Assembly: GCF_000155775.1 (NCBI RefSeq) | Contig: NZ_DS989811.1 | Location: 378,914-442,913 of the forward strand | DNA from: Glaciecola sp. HTCC2999 | GTDB taxonomy: Bacteria > Pseudomonadota > Gammaproteobacteria > Enterobacterales > Alteromonadaceae | Reading direction: 5' to 3' | DNA length: 64,000 nucleotides | Shown here: piece after piece, positions 8,835 to 17,906 of the stretch | Layout: each line of letters starts with the position of its first letter | Position numbering within the stretch: position 1 is the stretch's first letter | Program-made: the position numbers and the translations under genes | The notes under the pieces: generated by a model | What the model was told of the DNA's origin: nothing | What the model saw: only the letters and a program-made list of their open reading frames with translations | Database searches by the model: none

Positions 8835-8941
8835 GATATCCTTTTTGAATAGAAGAATAAATAATTATTTACATTAAACCACAATTTAACTGACACGTTA
8901 GTATTGGATTTTAGATACTGTTAATGACGAATATAAGTAAA

Positions 8942-10012
8942 TTAATCGGCACCTAAAATAGGGATTAATAAATCTAATGTCACATCATCCGTGACAATGG
9001 CTGAACCAATACCTGTTGGGATGATAAAGCGTATTTTACCCGCTAATACTTTTTTATCATGACTCATATGCTGCATATATATATCCGTGGTCATGTTATC
9101 TGGGCCAGAAATGGGTAAATTAAAAGCGGCATGAAGATCAATAATACGTTGAAGCTCTTGTTCGGTAATACGATGTTGTGCCGCTGCGACTTTAGATGCA
9201 ATGATCGAACCTGCTGCAACAGCTTCGCCGTGAAGCCAATTTCCATAGCCCATCTCAGCTTCAATGGCGTGGCCGAATGTATGACCTAAATTAAGCAGTG
9301 CTCGAAGGCCTTTTTCACGTTCATCTTGAGCGACAATGTCAGCTTTGATTGCACAGCAGCGTTCAATCGCATACCCAAGTGCCTCAGGATCTAAGCTGGT
9401 TAGTGAGTTAACGTTATCCTCTAACCAAGTAAACAGTTCTGCATCATAGATGATTCCATATTTAATGACCTCTGCCATACCCGCGTTAAATTCACGTGCG
9501 GGTAATGTTGCCAGTGATTGAGTGTCTATCAAAACAGATGTAGGCTGATAAAATGCGCCAATCATATTTTTTCCCAAACGGTGATTGACGGCTGTTTTTC
9601 CACCTACAGAGGAATCTACTTGAGATAATAACGTTGTAGGAATTTGAATAAAATCAATTCCGCGCTGGAACGTTGCTGCAACAAAGCCTGTTAAATCGCC
9701 GATTACACCTCCCCCTAGTGCAATAAGCGTGGTGTCACGTGATGCATGGCTCTCGAGTAGAAAGCTATGTACTTTCTCAAAATGGATAAGGTCTTTATAC
9801 TGTTCACCATCAGGTAAACTGATATGACTGACATTAGGGTGCTGTAATGCTTGGATGAGTTTATCTAAATATAGTGGAGCAATTGTCTCATTAGTAACAA
9901 TAACTACTTTTTCACTAGTAATATGATCAAATAAGCCAGATTGCGTTAACAATCCGGCTTGAATATGTATCGGGTAGCTTCGTGCCCCCAAGTCAACGTT
10001 AAGAGTAGGCAT
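8942..10012 (-). CDS. aroB: 3-Dehydroquinate synthase
   Basis: Second step of the shikimate pathway: NAD- and metal-dependent conversion of DAHP to 3-dehydroquinate. The 356-residue length is normal. Landmarks: PDGEQYKD, the NAD-binding [34 protein letters not shown], the zinc-ligand Glu in [10 protein letters not shown], and the two zinc histidines in [11 protein letters not shown] and WLHGEAVA. It follows aroK closely (18 bases), the standard aroKB pair, and precedes dam. Cytoplasmic; identity is secure. Confidence 0.98.
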   Translation of the reverse strand: MPTLNVDLGARSYPIHIQAGLLTQSGLFDHITSEKVVIVTNETIAPLYLDKLIQALQHPNVSHISLPDGEQYKDLIHFEKVHSFLLESHASRDTTLIALGGGVIGDLTGFVAATFQRGIDFIQIPTTLLSQVDSSVGGKTAVNHRLGKNMIGAFYQPTSVLIDTQSLATLPAREFNAGMAEVIKYGIIYDAELFTWLEDNVNSLTSLDPEALGYAIERCCAIKADIVAQDEREKGLRALLNLGHTFGHAIEAEMGYGNWLHGEAVAAGSIIASKVAAAQHRITEQELQRIIDLHAAFNLPISGPDNMTTDIYMQHMSHDKKVLAGKIRFIIPTGIGSAIVTDDVTLDLLIPILGAD

Positions 10013-10030
10013 GGGGAAAGCTCCTGTAGA

Positions 10031-10546
10031 TTATAATCCGATTTTTTGGATAATTTGGTTAGCGACTGAACGAGCACTTTGGTCATCAGTATCGACCACA
10101 TAATCTGCCACTTCTTCATAAAGTGGGTTACGTTCTTTGGCTAAATTACGTAGTACCGTTTCAGGATCATCGTTTTGTAGTAATGGACGACGCTTATCTC
10201 GCTGTGTACGGGCGACTTGTTTGTCAATAGTGGTTTGTAAATAGACCACAATACCTCGTGCGGATAGGCGATTACGTACTGCCGGAGTGATAATTGAGCC
10301 ACCGCCTGTAGCAAGGACAATACCTTGTTTATCGGACAGTTCATTAATCGTGTCTAATTCACGCTTTCGAAATCCTTCTTCACCTTCAAGGTCGAAGATC
10401 CAGGCAATATCTGCGCCGGTTTTACTTTCAATTTCGTGATCAGAGTCAAAGAATTCGAGATGCAATTCATCTGCAAGGTGTCTGCCAATGGTGCTTTTTC
10501 CTGCGCCCATAGGTCCTACCAAAAAGATATTACGTTTTTCAGCCAT
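10031..10546 (-). CDS. aroK: Shikimate kinase I
   Basis: Phosphorylates shikimate at O3 using ATP. From the ATG at 10546 the product is 171 residues, the normal length, starting [19 protein letters not shown]; the Walker A motif is GPMGAGKST (11-19). The shikimate-binding DSDHEIE and the GFRKRE and GGGS segments are present, as is the lid RPLL. An in-frame GTG at 10561 would add five residues, but neither start has a good Shine-Dalgarno, so I use the start conserved in the family. It follows pilQ after a structured 180-base gap and leads into aroB. Confidence 0.97.
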   Translation of the reverse strand: MAEKRNIFLVGPMGAGKSTIGRHLADELHLEFFDSDHEIESKTGADIAWIFDLEGEEGFRKRELDTINELSDKQGIVLATGGGSIITPAVRNRLSARGIVVYLQTTIDKQVARTQRDKRRPLLQNDDPETVLRNLAKERNPLYEEVADYVVDTDDQSARSVANQIIQKIGL

Positions 10547-10649
10547 ATCTGGATAATTCACTTTTAAGTAATTGATTTTTAATGGGAAGGTGTATATTTC
10601 CTAAGCTACCCATTACGTAGTTGTATCGTAGGCTAACATGCTACAAACA

Positions 10650-10708
10650 CAACGCCTCAGACCTCGTCTAAATTTCGAGTGTGCGGATTATCGCAGTCTT
10701 AGGCGTTG
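10650..10708. repeat. Inverted repeat in the pilQ-aroK gap
   Basis: CAACGCCTCAGAC (10650-10662) and GTCTTAGGCGTTG (10696-10708) pair over 12 of 13 positions. The enclosed 33 bases contain a second small stem, CTCG (10663-10666) with CGAG (10675-10678). On the minus strand no T-run follows directly, so it is more likely an RNA processing, stability or attenuation element between the pilus and aro parts of the transcript than a terminator. Confidence 0.55.
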
Positions 10709-10725
10709 CAAGCAAGTTAAATGAT

Positions 10726-12147
10726 TTATTCCATTATTATTTTCGGCGTGACAAATATAAGTAGTTCACGTTTTTGTTCAATGCTAACCTTATTTTTGAA
10801 CAGCCCTCCCACTAAAGGAACATTACCAAGAATAGGGACTTTAGCGATATCATTGGTACTGATTTTTTGAAAAATCCCCCCTAACACTATGGTTTCTCCA
10901 TTTTCGACCAATACTTGAGTTTTGATTTCTTGAGTATCGATGGCTACGGCTGGACCTGTAGCAGTTGATACCGTCTCTCCACGAGTATCTTGGGTGATAA
11001 CGAGATCGAGTATGATACGATCATCCGGTGTGATTTGTGGTATCACTTTTAAACTTAGCACTGCTTTTTTAAAAGCGACTGACGTAGACCCATTAGCAGT
11101 AGATTGTACATAAGGAATTTCAGTTCCTTGTTCAATATAAGCTTCTTGTTGATTAGCGACAGTTATCCGCGGGCTGGCGATGATTTCTCCTTTATTTTCA
11201 GTTTCAAGAGCTGATAGCTCTAGATCTAAAATGGTGCCATCCATTAAACTGGCAATTTGCACACCTAGCCTTCCTGCAGAGTTAACTATGGGTAAATTCA
11301 CATTTAAGCGGTCACTGATATCAGGAATAATACCTGCCTTAATATCATTGGCTGCAGCTGCACTTCCAGACACTGCGAGATGACCTTTTTGACCGGTAAT
11401 CCCCCAACGAATACCTATTTGGTCATCAATATTGTCTCGGACAGTAATCATGCGTGATTCAATTAATACCTGACGAACAGGGATGTCGAGTTCTTTTATC
11501 ATCTGTATCGCTGTATCTATTGACGTTTGGGTATCACGTAACAAGATGGTGTTGGTACGTTCATCTACTGCAACTGCACCACGATTAGAGAGTATCCCTC
11601 CATTAGTAGATTGAATAATTTGTGCAATTTGTTCAGCTTTAGCGTAATTAACGCGATGATTTCGAGACACTAATGGCGCTAAATCCTGTGTTTGTTGCTG
11701 GGATTGTATTAATGCATTTTCACGCGCTAATAATTCGTCGTGTGGCGCAATAATAATAATGTTGCCTTCGATTCGCTGGTCTAAACCACGGATGTTGAGA
11801 ATGGTCGCCAGTGCTTGATCCCAAGGCACATCTTGTAGGTTTATAGTGACATTACCGGTGACTGTATCGGTAGTCACTAAGTTATAGTCATTAAGTTGAG
11901 CAATGATTTGTAATACTTGCCGCACAGGTACATCTTTGAAATCTAAACTAATGGGTTTACCGGTATATACACTTCGGTTGTCATTGATAGTTTCAATAAT
12001 TGGCGTTAACACATTTTGTTCAAGTACACTTGTCTCAAGCGAAGTAGATGTTTGTGCTTGTACCCTAAATACAATAATCAAACTCAAGATGCATATAATG
12101 TTCAAATCCATCCTGATGATAATCTTGCTTATCAATAAATTAAGCAT
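10726..12147 (-). CDS. pilQ: Type IV pilus secretin PilQ, short form without AMIN domains
   Basis: Outer-membrane ring through which the type IV pilus exits. The 473-residue product begins with a signal peptide ending at VQAQ (about residue 32), then an N0/STN domain (about 55-130, SLDFKDVPVRQVLQIIA), an N1-like domain (about 160-235, NYAKAEQIAQIIQ) and the secretin barrel (about 235-470), including VPLVGGLFK and a final LLIFVTPKII. PilQ is usually about 650-770 residues with AMIN peptidoglycan-binding domains ahead of N0; here they are missing and there is no room for them, since pilP overlaps the start by eight bases. GAGG supports the ATG at 12147. Last gene of pilMNOPQ. Confidence 0.93.
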   Translation of the reverse strand: MLNLLISKIIIRMDLNIICILSLIIVFRVQAQTSTSLETSVLEQNVLTPIIETINDNRSVYTGKPISLDFKDVPVRQVLQIIAQLNDYNLVTTDTVTGNVTINLQDVPWDQALATILNIRGLDQRIEGNIIIIAPHDELLARENALIQSQQQTQDLAPLVSRNHRVNYAKAEQIAQIIQSTNGGILSNRGAVAVDERTNTILLRDTQTSIDTAIQMIKELDIPVRQVLIESRMITVRDNIDDQIGIRWGITGQKGHLAVSGSAAAANDIKAGIIPDISDRLNVNLPIVNSAGRLGVQIASLMDGTILDLELSALETENKGEIIASPRITVANQQEAYIEQGTEIPYVQSTANGSTSVAFKKAVLSLKVIPQITPDDRIILDLVITQDTRGETVSTATGPAVAIDTQEIKTQVLVENGETIVLGGIFQKISTNDIAKVPILGNVPLVGGLFKNKVSIEQKRELLIFVTPKIIME

Positions 12148-12700
12148 TAGGAGCCTCTTTTGAATTCATGTTAATTGATAAACGCGTTTCCTGGCGTCGA
12201 TAACACCCTGCAACGCTAGGAATCAATTCTGATATGACGGTATGGTCTGGATTAATATGCGTTATTTGACCATGAAACAGGCCAAGGAAATCTCCGATAC
12301 GTGCATGATGTAGTTTCCCATCAGTGGTTTTCAATAATACTATTGATACCTTATTTACACGTATCACACCTGACATCAGTATGGCTTCCATTGCATATGC
12401 TTCAAGTGGCGAGATCTTGCGAGAAATATCGGGGACCGAACAGTTATCATCTTGTAAGTCGGCTGCGTGCTTCAATGTTTTGTTTGGACTGACAAACGGT
12501 GAGCGAAAGGTATATGCTTGATATTCGTAATCAGGCAATGGATGGAACTCAGGAACGGTTTCTAAAAGCACGGGTGTTGAGGTTTCTAGTGATTCAGTTG
12601 ATTGAATGACATTATTGGTTAGAGGCATGCAAGCATTCAGCGTTAAGAAAAAGAGGCTGCTGCATAAGATTTTGGTTATACGGGAAACGATGCGCATCAT
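12140..12700 (-). CDS. pilP: Type IV pilus assembly lipoprotein PilP
   Basis: Inner-membrane lipoprotein that couples the PilMNO platform to the PilQ secretin. The 186-residue product has a lipoprotein signal peptide with lipobox LNAC (cysteine near residue 24), a Pro/Glu-rich linker, and the C-terminal beta-domain (about 95-165) with ETDG-like and RIGDFLGLFHGQI segments; PilP normally shows GDYLGQNHGRI at the same place. The start codon overlaps the pilO stop (ATGA), and the stop overlaps the pilQ start, so translation is coupled. Identity rests on domain pattern and operon position. Confidence 0.92.
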   Translation of the reverse strand: MMRIVSRITKILCSSLFFLTLNACMPLTNNVIQSTESLETSTPVLLETVPEFHPLPDYEYQAYTFRSPFVSPNKTLKHAADLQDDNCSVPDISRKISPLEAYAMEAILMSGVIRVNKVSIVLLKTTDGKLHHARIGDFLGLFHGQITHINPDHTVISELIPSVAGCYRRQETRLSINMNSKEAPNA

Positions 12701-13302
12701 ATTGTGGTAGCTTCTGCTTTATTTAATGTGCGATAGGTCTTTGCTTGCATTTGTAAAACTAAACCTTCTGTTTCATTGGATAAAATAAAATCATGAAGTG
12801 TTACAATACGCGGTAACCTTGCTATTTTTGTGACAAATTGACCAAAATCGTGGTATTTACCGACTACTTCTATTTTTATAGGAAGTTCTAAGTAAAACCC
12901 TTTCTTTATCTCTGGCTGCCATTGCAATAATTTAAATGAGAGCCCTGCACTTGTTCCAATCGAAGTAATATCGTCTAGTAATCCAGGCGTTTCATTGCTG
13001 GTAGGTAAGGATTTCAAGATGAAAGCAAAATATTGCTCCATTTTTTTGAGTTGTGTTTCATGGGCAGGTAAATTTACCGAGACACGATATTTTGCTTGAA
13101 ACTGACCTTTCAATCTTTCTTCAGCTTGAACTGCAAGGTCTAATACTTGCAGTTTTGGACTGATGAATAAATGCCACCCTAATCCTGCACTGAGGATAAT
13201 GACGATAGTCGTGATGACTATTTTTACTTTGGGTGGCCAGGTTGAGATTTGATCCACATCGAGTTGATTCAATTCTTTAAATATTGATACGTCAAATAAC
13301 AT
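12697..13302 (-). CDS. pilO: Type IV pilus inner membrane protein PilO
   Basis: Bitopic membrane protein that pairs with PilN in the pilus alignment complex. The 201-residue product has a short cytoplasmic head (LNQLDVDQISTWPPKVK), one transmembrane helix (about residues 27-48), a helical region (about 55-95), and a C-terminal ferredoxin-like domain ending in a KTYRTLN strand. The VDQISTWPPKVKI lead into the membrane helix is characteristic of PilO. It overlaps the pilN stop by one base and the pilP start by four, typical of this coupled operon. Confidence 0.92.
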   Translation of the reverse strand: MLFDVSIFKELNQLDVDQISTWPPKVKIVITTIVIILSAGLGWHLFISPKLQVLDLAVQAEERLKGQFQAKYRVSVNLPAHETQLKKMEQYFAFILKSLPTSNETPGLLDDITSIGTSAGLSFKLLQWQPEIKKGFYLELPIKIEVVGKYHDFGQFVTKIARLPRIVTLHDFILSNETEGLVLQMQAKTYRTLNKAEATTI

Positions 13303-13898
13303 TAGTCTTCTCCTGCGGTAATGGCATTATTAGTATGCGGAATAGATGTCAGTGAGCTCGGAACAATCCTCACTTTTAAGCTAAATTGATTGCGTACTTG
13401 TGCACCGCTGCTGTTCGCTTTGATAGAATCAAGCTCTTCATGGCTAAAAACATCTGATTGAGTAAGCTCACGCATGAACCTAGCAAGGTGATTGTTTGAA
13501 TCCGAGTATCCCTCAATTTTCAATACGTCCTTGGTACGATTCATACTTGAAAAGTTAATACCCATGGGAACGAGTCGAGCCATGTGGTCAAATATAGTCG
13601 GAGTGACATGTCGTGAGACTTGCAATTGATCCACTAAACGTATTTTTTGCTGTAAGGTAGTTTGCTTAGTCTTGAGTACTCTAATTTGCTTAATTTGGGT
13701 ATCAACATCCGCAATTTTAGATTGTAAATAGGTATTGCGATTATCTTGTTGAGTCAACATTTCTTCTAGTATGTGCCCACCACTCCACATGCTCAATATT
13801 CCAGAGCTAGCCGCTACGAGGAGCAATACAATATAATGTTTTTTCTGACGTTGACGTTGAACCTCTCGCCAAGGTAGTAAATTAATGTATGCCATCAC
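13302..13898 (-). CDS. pilN: Type IV pilus inner membrane protein PilN
   Basis: Bitopic membrane partner of PilO. The 198-residue product carries the conserved cytoplasmic INLLPWREVQRQRQKK peptide (residues 5-20), which binds PilM, then one transmembrane helix (about 21-42), a coiled-coil (about 47-95, with repeated Gln/Lys), and a C-terminal ferredoxin-like domain (about 105-180). It overlaps pilM by 17 bases and pilO by one. Length and motif order fit the family; identity is secure. Confidence 0.95.
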   Translation of the reverse strand: MMAYINLLPWREVQRQRQKKHYIVLLLVAASSGILSMWSGGHILEEMLTQQDNRNTYLQSKIADVDTQIKQIRVLKTKQTTLQQKIRLVDQLQVSRHVTPTIFDHMARLVPMGINFSSMNRTKDVLKIEGYSDSNNHLARFMRELTQSDVFSHEELDSIKANSSGAQVRNQFSLKVRIVPSSLTSIPHTNNAITAGED

Positions 13899-14952
13899 AA
13901 CTATTCCTTAAGGCTAAACCCGTTGCGATACATAGCATGGGTTTGCACGCTTCAAGTTGCTCTGAAGAAACCTTATCGCTAATAGATATGTGTGTTGTGG
14001 GATCTAACAAGTTAACTTCGAGTTCAAGCGCTTGAGAGAGTAATTGAGTGATGTTGGGTAGCATTCCAACGCCCCCGCAAAGCTGAAGGCGTTGAGGTGA
14101 GTCTATATCCAGAGTATCTTGCATTAACTGAAAAACACGTAAAATTTGTTGTGTTAACTGGGCATAAAAAATAGGTAAAACATCGGTTTGCCACTGTGGA
14201 TTCAGTTCATTTTGACTCAACTTATTTAAGATCTCAGTGACTGAGCATTGTTGCGTCAGTGCAATATCCTGTAATAGCGAATTGATGCCAAACTGATGCT
14301 CCTTACTGTAAAGGACTTGGTTATTTTTTACCACGATGATATGCATTAATTCATTCCCCACGTGAATGGTGGCATCTTCGCTATTACGATGATCATTATT
14401 GAATAAAACTAAATTTTCTAATGCATCAAGTTCAGTATCGACAATGACCGGTTTTAGGCCCGCTTCTCGAACCACTGTCATGCGATTATCGACTAATTGT
14501 TTATGCGCTACAGTCAGTAAAACATTATCAAAATGACTATGCGTCGAACGTTGTGGTACTCGTTCAAAATCCCAGTAAACGTGCTCTAATTGATAAGGAA
14601 TTAAACTATCTGCTTCGATATGGATGTGTTCTTCTAAATGTAAATCATTTAATTGTTTTGGCATGCGTATCATTTTACTAATAACAGCACTACCTGATAC
14701 CGCAATCACGGTGGCTTGTTGTTTTAACGATAACTTGAGCATGATTTGTTTCAATGTGATAACGATACTATCAAAATCTAGAATATCTCTTTCTTTAAAA
14801 GCACTTGTTGGAATTAATTCACAAGCGATGCCTTGGCATTGCCATTCCGATGGCTGCTTACCAGGGGCAAGTAAAACTGCTTTTATGAAGGTTGTACCTA
14901 TATCAATGCCTAATAAAGGTTTGGTTTTGGGAGTAAAAACGGTAAACTTCAC
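13882..14952 (-). CDS. pilM: Type IV pilus actin-like ATPase PilM
   Basis: Cytoplasmic actin/FtsA-like protein that binds the N-terminal peptide of PilN. The 356-residue product shows PLLGIDIGTTFIKAVLL (phosphate 1, residues 13-29), a VAVSGSAVISK segment (about 102-112), the phosphate-2-like HVGNELMHIIVV region, and the adenosine-site LQLCGGVGMLPN (about 293-304). First gene of the minus-strand pilMNOPQ operon and divergent from mrcA, with a 103-base shared promoter region; this pilM-mrcA pairing is widespread in gammaproteobacteria. Confidence 0.95.
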   Translation of the reverse strand: MKFTVFTPKTKPLLGIDIGTTFIKAVLLAPGKQPSEWQCQGIACELIPTSAFKERDILDFDSIVITLKQIMLKLSLKQQATVIAVSGSAVISKMIRMPKQLNDLHLEEHIHIEADSLIPYQLEHVYWDFERVPQRSTHSHFDNVLLTVAHKQLVDNRMTVVREAGLKPVIVDTELDALENLVLFNNDHRNSEDATIHVGNELMHIIVVKNNQVLYSKEHQFGINSLLQDIALTQQCSVTEILNKLSQNELNPQWQTDVLPIFYAQLTQQILRVFQLMQDTLDIDSPQRLQLCGGVGMLPNITQLLSQALELEVNLLDPTTHISISDKVSSEQLEACKPMLCIATGLALRNSCDGIH

Positions 14953-15055
14953 GTTATCTGATTCCTTATTGCGTTAATCCGAGTTTGAACTAAAATTATT
15001 TTTGGTAAAACAAAGATGAAAGTGTCATCGTTAATGGCATATACGTATTAAATAT

Positions 15056-17866
15056 ATGACATATGGAAGTTATTGCGTTGTGATAAAGCGGTTGAAAAGA
15101 GTATTCCGATCTTTAGTATTGTTAGGAATATTAGGCCTAACGCTAGGTCTAATAGGGATGACGTCATTATACTTTTTTGTGAAACCTGATCTCCCTTCGG
15201 TTGAGTCTTTACGTGATGTGCGCTTACAAACACCGATGCGTATTTACACACAAGATGGCTTGCTCATATCTCAATATGGTGTCAAACGTCGTATCCCCGT
15301 GACTTTGGACAATGTGCCACAAACCTTAATCGATGCTATTTTGGCGACAGAAGATTCCCGATTTTATGAACATAAGGGAATTGACCCTATAGGTATGCTC
15401 CGAGCGCTAATGAATTTAGTCGTCACCGGCGAAAAAGGCCAAGGTGGGAGTACGTTAACTATGCAAATTGCTCGTGGCTTTTATTTGTCACGTGAAAAAA
15501 CGTACATTCGTAAAATAAAAGAAATCTTTATAGCTTGGCATATTGAGCAAACATTGACTAAAGATGAAATCCTGACGCTATACCTAAATAAAGTCGAACT
15601 AGGACATCGTGCATTTGGTTTTGGTGCTGCAGCTCAAGTCTATTATGGCAGCACATTAAATGAATTGAATTTAGCACAATTAGCTACATTAGCCGGATTG
15701 CCAAAAGCGCCTTCAGTACTGAATCCAATTTCAAAACCTGAACGGTCGATTGAGCGTCGGCGCGTTGTTTTATTACGTATGCTGGATGAAGGGTATATTA
15801 CGCGCCAAGAATTTCGCCTTGCTCGAGATGCCCAAGTTACTGCTCAAAAGCATGGTGCAGAAATTGAATTTTCTGCGCCATATCTAGCTGACATTATTTA
15901 TAATGAGATGGTGGATTTGTATGGTAAAGAAGAAGCAGAAACCGGTGGTTATAAGGTCTATGCTACTGTCGATTCCACTCTCCAGCGAGCTGCGCAAAAT
16001 GCTGTAGTACAAAATATTCATGATTATGATGAGCGCCATGGTTATCGCGGTGTGTTGACTAACGTAAATGAATTACATGAGTTGTGGCAGTTTGAAAATA
16101 ATATTGAGCCAACTAACCCTGAGTTAATTCAAACTCAATTTCCAGAAATAACGCTTTCTGATGATGCGCTCAAAGAAGACTATGATGATCCTGTATCTGT
16201 TCCTGACTCTGACTCTGATGTAGAGAAGCTCTCCCCTAGCGAAAGATTAGTGAATGAGTTATCTCAAAGCCGTTTACTTGAATTACTTAAACAGGTTGAT
16301 TCAGTCAAGCCTTTAGCACCTGCTGTTGTCATGTCCGTTGATGAACGCTCTATTGGTGTATTGGATCAAGCCGGCGCATCAATAACGATTCAATGGCCCG
16401 GTCTTGCATGGGCTAGACCTTACATTAATGATCATCGACAGGGCCCTATACCAGAAAGCGCGCGAGAAATCGTTAAGCCTGGTGATGTCATTTATATTCG
16501 CTTAGATGCAGAAAAAGGATGGTTTTTATCTCAACTACCAGAGGTTACCAGTGCATTTGTAGCGCTGGATCCAAATGATGGGGCTGTGCAGGCTATTGTT
16601 GGAGGATATAATTTTTATCAAAGTCAGTTTAATCGTGCAACACAAGCTAAGCGTCAAGTCGGCTCAAATATCAAACCTTTTGTTTATTCTGCCGCTTTAG
16701 AAAATGGGTATACGATTGCCAGTGTGATTAATGATGCGCCTATAAACCAGTGGGATGCGAGTAGCGGTATTGCATGGCGGCCACAAAACTCGCCAGCAGT
16801 ATACGATGGGCCTATCCGTATGCGCACAGCGTTAGGGAAATCTAAAAACGTAGTTTCTGTGCGCTTATTACGTGCGGTAGGGATAGAAAATACAGCAAGG
16901 CATTTAGCTCGATTTGGTTTTGATCTAGATGATATTCCTCGCGATGAAACATTGTCCTTAGGTTCTGGCTCACATACACCATTAGAAGTCGCTACAGGTA
17001 TAGCAACCTTCGCTAATGGTGGTTTTGCCGTAGCTCCTTATTTTATTGAACGTATCACTAATGACAATGACGTGACGTTATATAAAGCAAATATGCCGCA
17101 AGCTTGTCAAACCTGTGAAAATAAAGCGATAGTCCCTGCATCAGAAGTTGAAAATACAAATATGGATACGTTGGAAGCTTTATTAGCTGAAACACTAACC
17201 GACACTTTACCAGTTGATGCTGAATCTGAACCCAATGAAGTTATTCCCGCTACCAGAGTCATTAGCGCACAAAACGCATTTTTAATTTCTCAAATGATGC
17301 GCAGTGCCGTTCGCGCTAATGGGAGTTGGAATAAAAATACCTATTGGCTTGGCACCGGTTGGCGTGCACGAAATATTTTACAACGCACCGATATAGGTGG
17401 AAAAACAGGGACCACTAATGATTCACGTGACACTTGGTTTAGTGGTTTTGCCCCAGGTTTAGTGGCTACTAGTTGGGTTGGTTTTGATGATAATGCTCGA
17501 CAATTAGGTCGTACGACCCGAAATCAACATTTGGTCAATATGAATCCAGAAAAATTTAACTGGATAGGCAATGCCTTAATAGGTTCGGAAGATGGAGCTA
17601 AAGCTGCACAACCAGCCTGGATCCGTTTTATGCAAGTCGCTTTAGCAGGTGTGCCGCAGGGTGTTGAGAATATTCCTGATGGGATCACGCAAGTGCGCAT
17701 CGATAGAACAACAGGAAAATTGACAGACCGAACTGATCACACTTCAATGTTTGAATATTTCGCTATAGGGACTCAACCTACTATTAAAGTCAGTGAAAAT
17801 GAGGTGGTTGATCCACTTGAAGAAGAACAAGAACCCGTTACCGAAGACGGCGATGATATTTTTTAA
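15056..17866 (+). CDS. mrcA: Penicillin-binding protein 1A
   Basis: Bifunctional inner-membrane enzyme that polymerises and cross-links peptidoglycan. The 936 residues contain one N-terminal membrane anchor (about 16-40), a GT51 transglycosylase domain (about 60-240) with catalytic EDSRFYEHKGID and GGSTLTMQIAR, an OB-like insert with an acidic stretch (about 330-460), and a transpeptidase domain with SxxK in GSNIKPF, SxN in SKN, and KTGTTND. The tail is acidic. ATG at 15056 is used; a GTG at 15080 preceded by GGAAG would give a product starting at the basic KRLKRVFRS and is equally plausible. Length is slightly above E. coli PBP1A. Confidence 0.97.
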   Translation: MTYGSYCVVIKRLKRVFRSLVLLGILGLTLGLIGMTSLYFFVKPDLPSVESLRDVRLQTPMRIYTQDGLLISQYGVKRRIPVTLDNVPQTLIDAILATEDSRFYEHKGIDPIGMLRALMNLVVTGEKGQGGSTLTMQIARGFYLSREKTYIRKIKEIFIAWHIEQTLTKDEILTLYLNKVELGHRAFGFGAAAQVYYGSTLNELNLAQLATLAGLPKAPSVLNPISKPERSIERRRVVLLRMLDEGYITRQEFRLARDAQVTAQKHGAEIEFSAPYLADIIYNEMVDLYGKEEAETGGYKVYATVDSTLQRAAQNAVVQNIHDYDERHGYRGVLTNVNELHELWQFENNIEPTNPELIQTQFPEITLSDDALKEDYDDPVSVPDSDSDVEKLSPSERLVNELSQSRLLELLKQVDSVKPLAPAVVMSVDERSIGVLDQAGASITIQWPGLAWARPYINDHRQGPIPESAREIVKPGDVIYIRLDAEKGWFLSQLPEVTSAFVALDPNDGAVQAIVGGYNFYQSQFNRATQAKRQVGSNIKPFVYSAALENGYTIASVINDAPINQWDASSGIAWRPQNSPAVYDGPIRMRTALGKSKNVVSVRLLRAVGIENTARHLARFGFDLDDIPRDETLSLGSGSHTPLEVATGIATFANGGFAVAPYFIERITNDNDVTLYKANMPQACQTCENKAIVPASEVENTNMDTLEALLAETLTDTLPVDAESEPNEVIPATRVISAQNAFLISQMMRSAVRANGSWNKNTYWLGTGWRARNILQRTDIGGKTGTTNDSRDTWFSGFAPGLVATSWVGFDDNARQLGRTTRNQHLVNMNPEKFNWIGNALIGSEDGAKAAQPAWIRFMQVALAGVPQGVENIPDGITQVRIDRTTGKLTDRTDHTSMFEYFAIGTQPTIKVSENEVVDPLEEEQEPVTEDGDDIF

Positions 17867-17906
17867 ATATCAATTAATGTAGCAGCACACGACAGAGAAT
17901 CACTCA

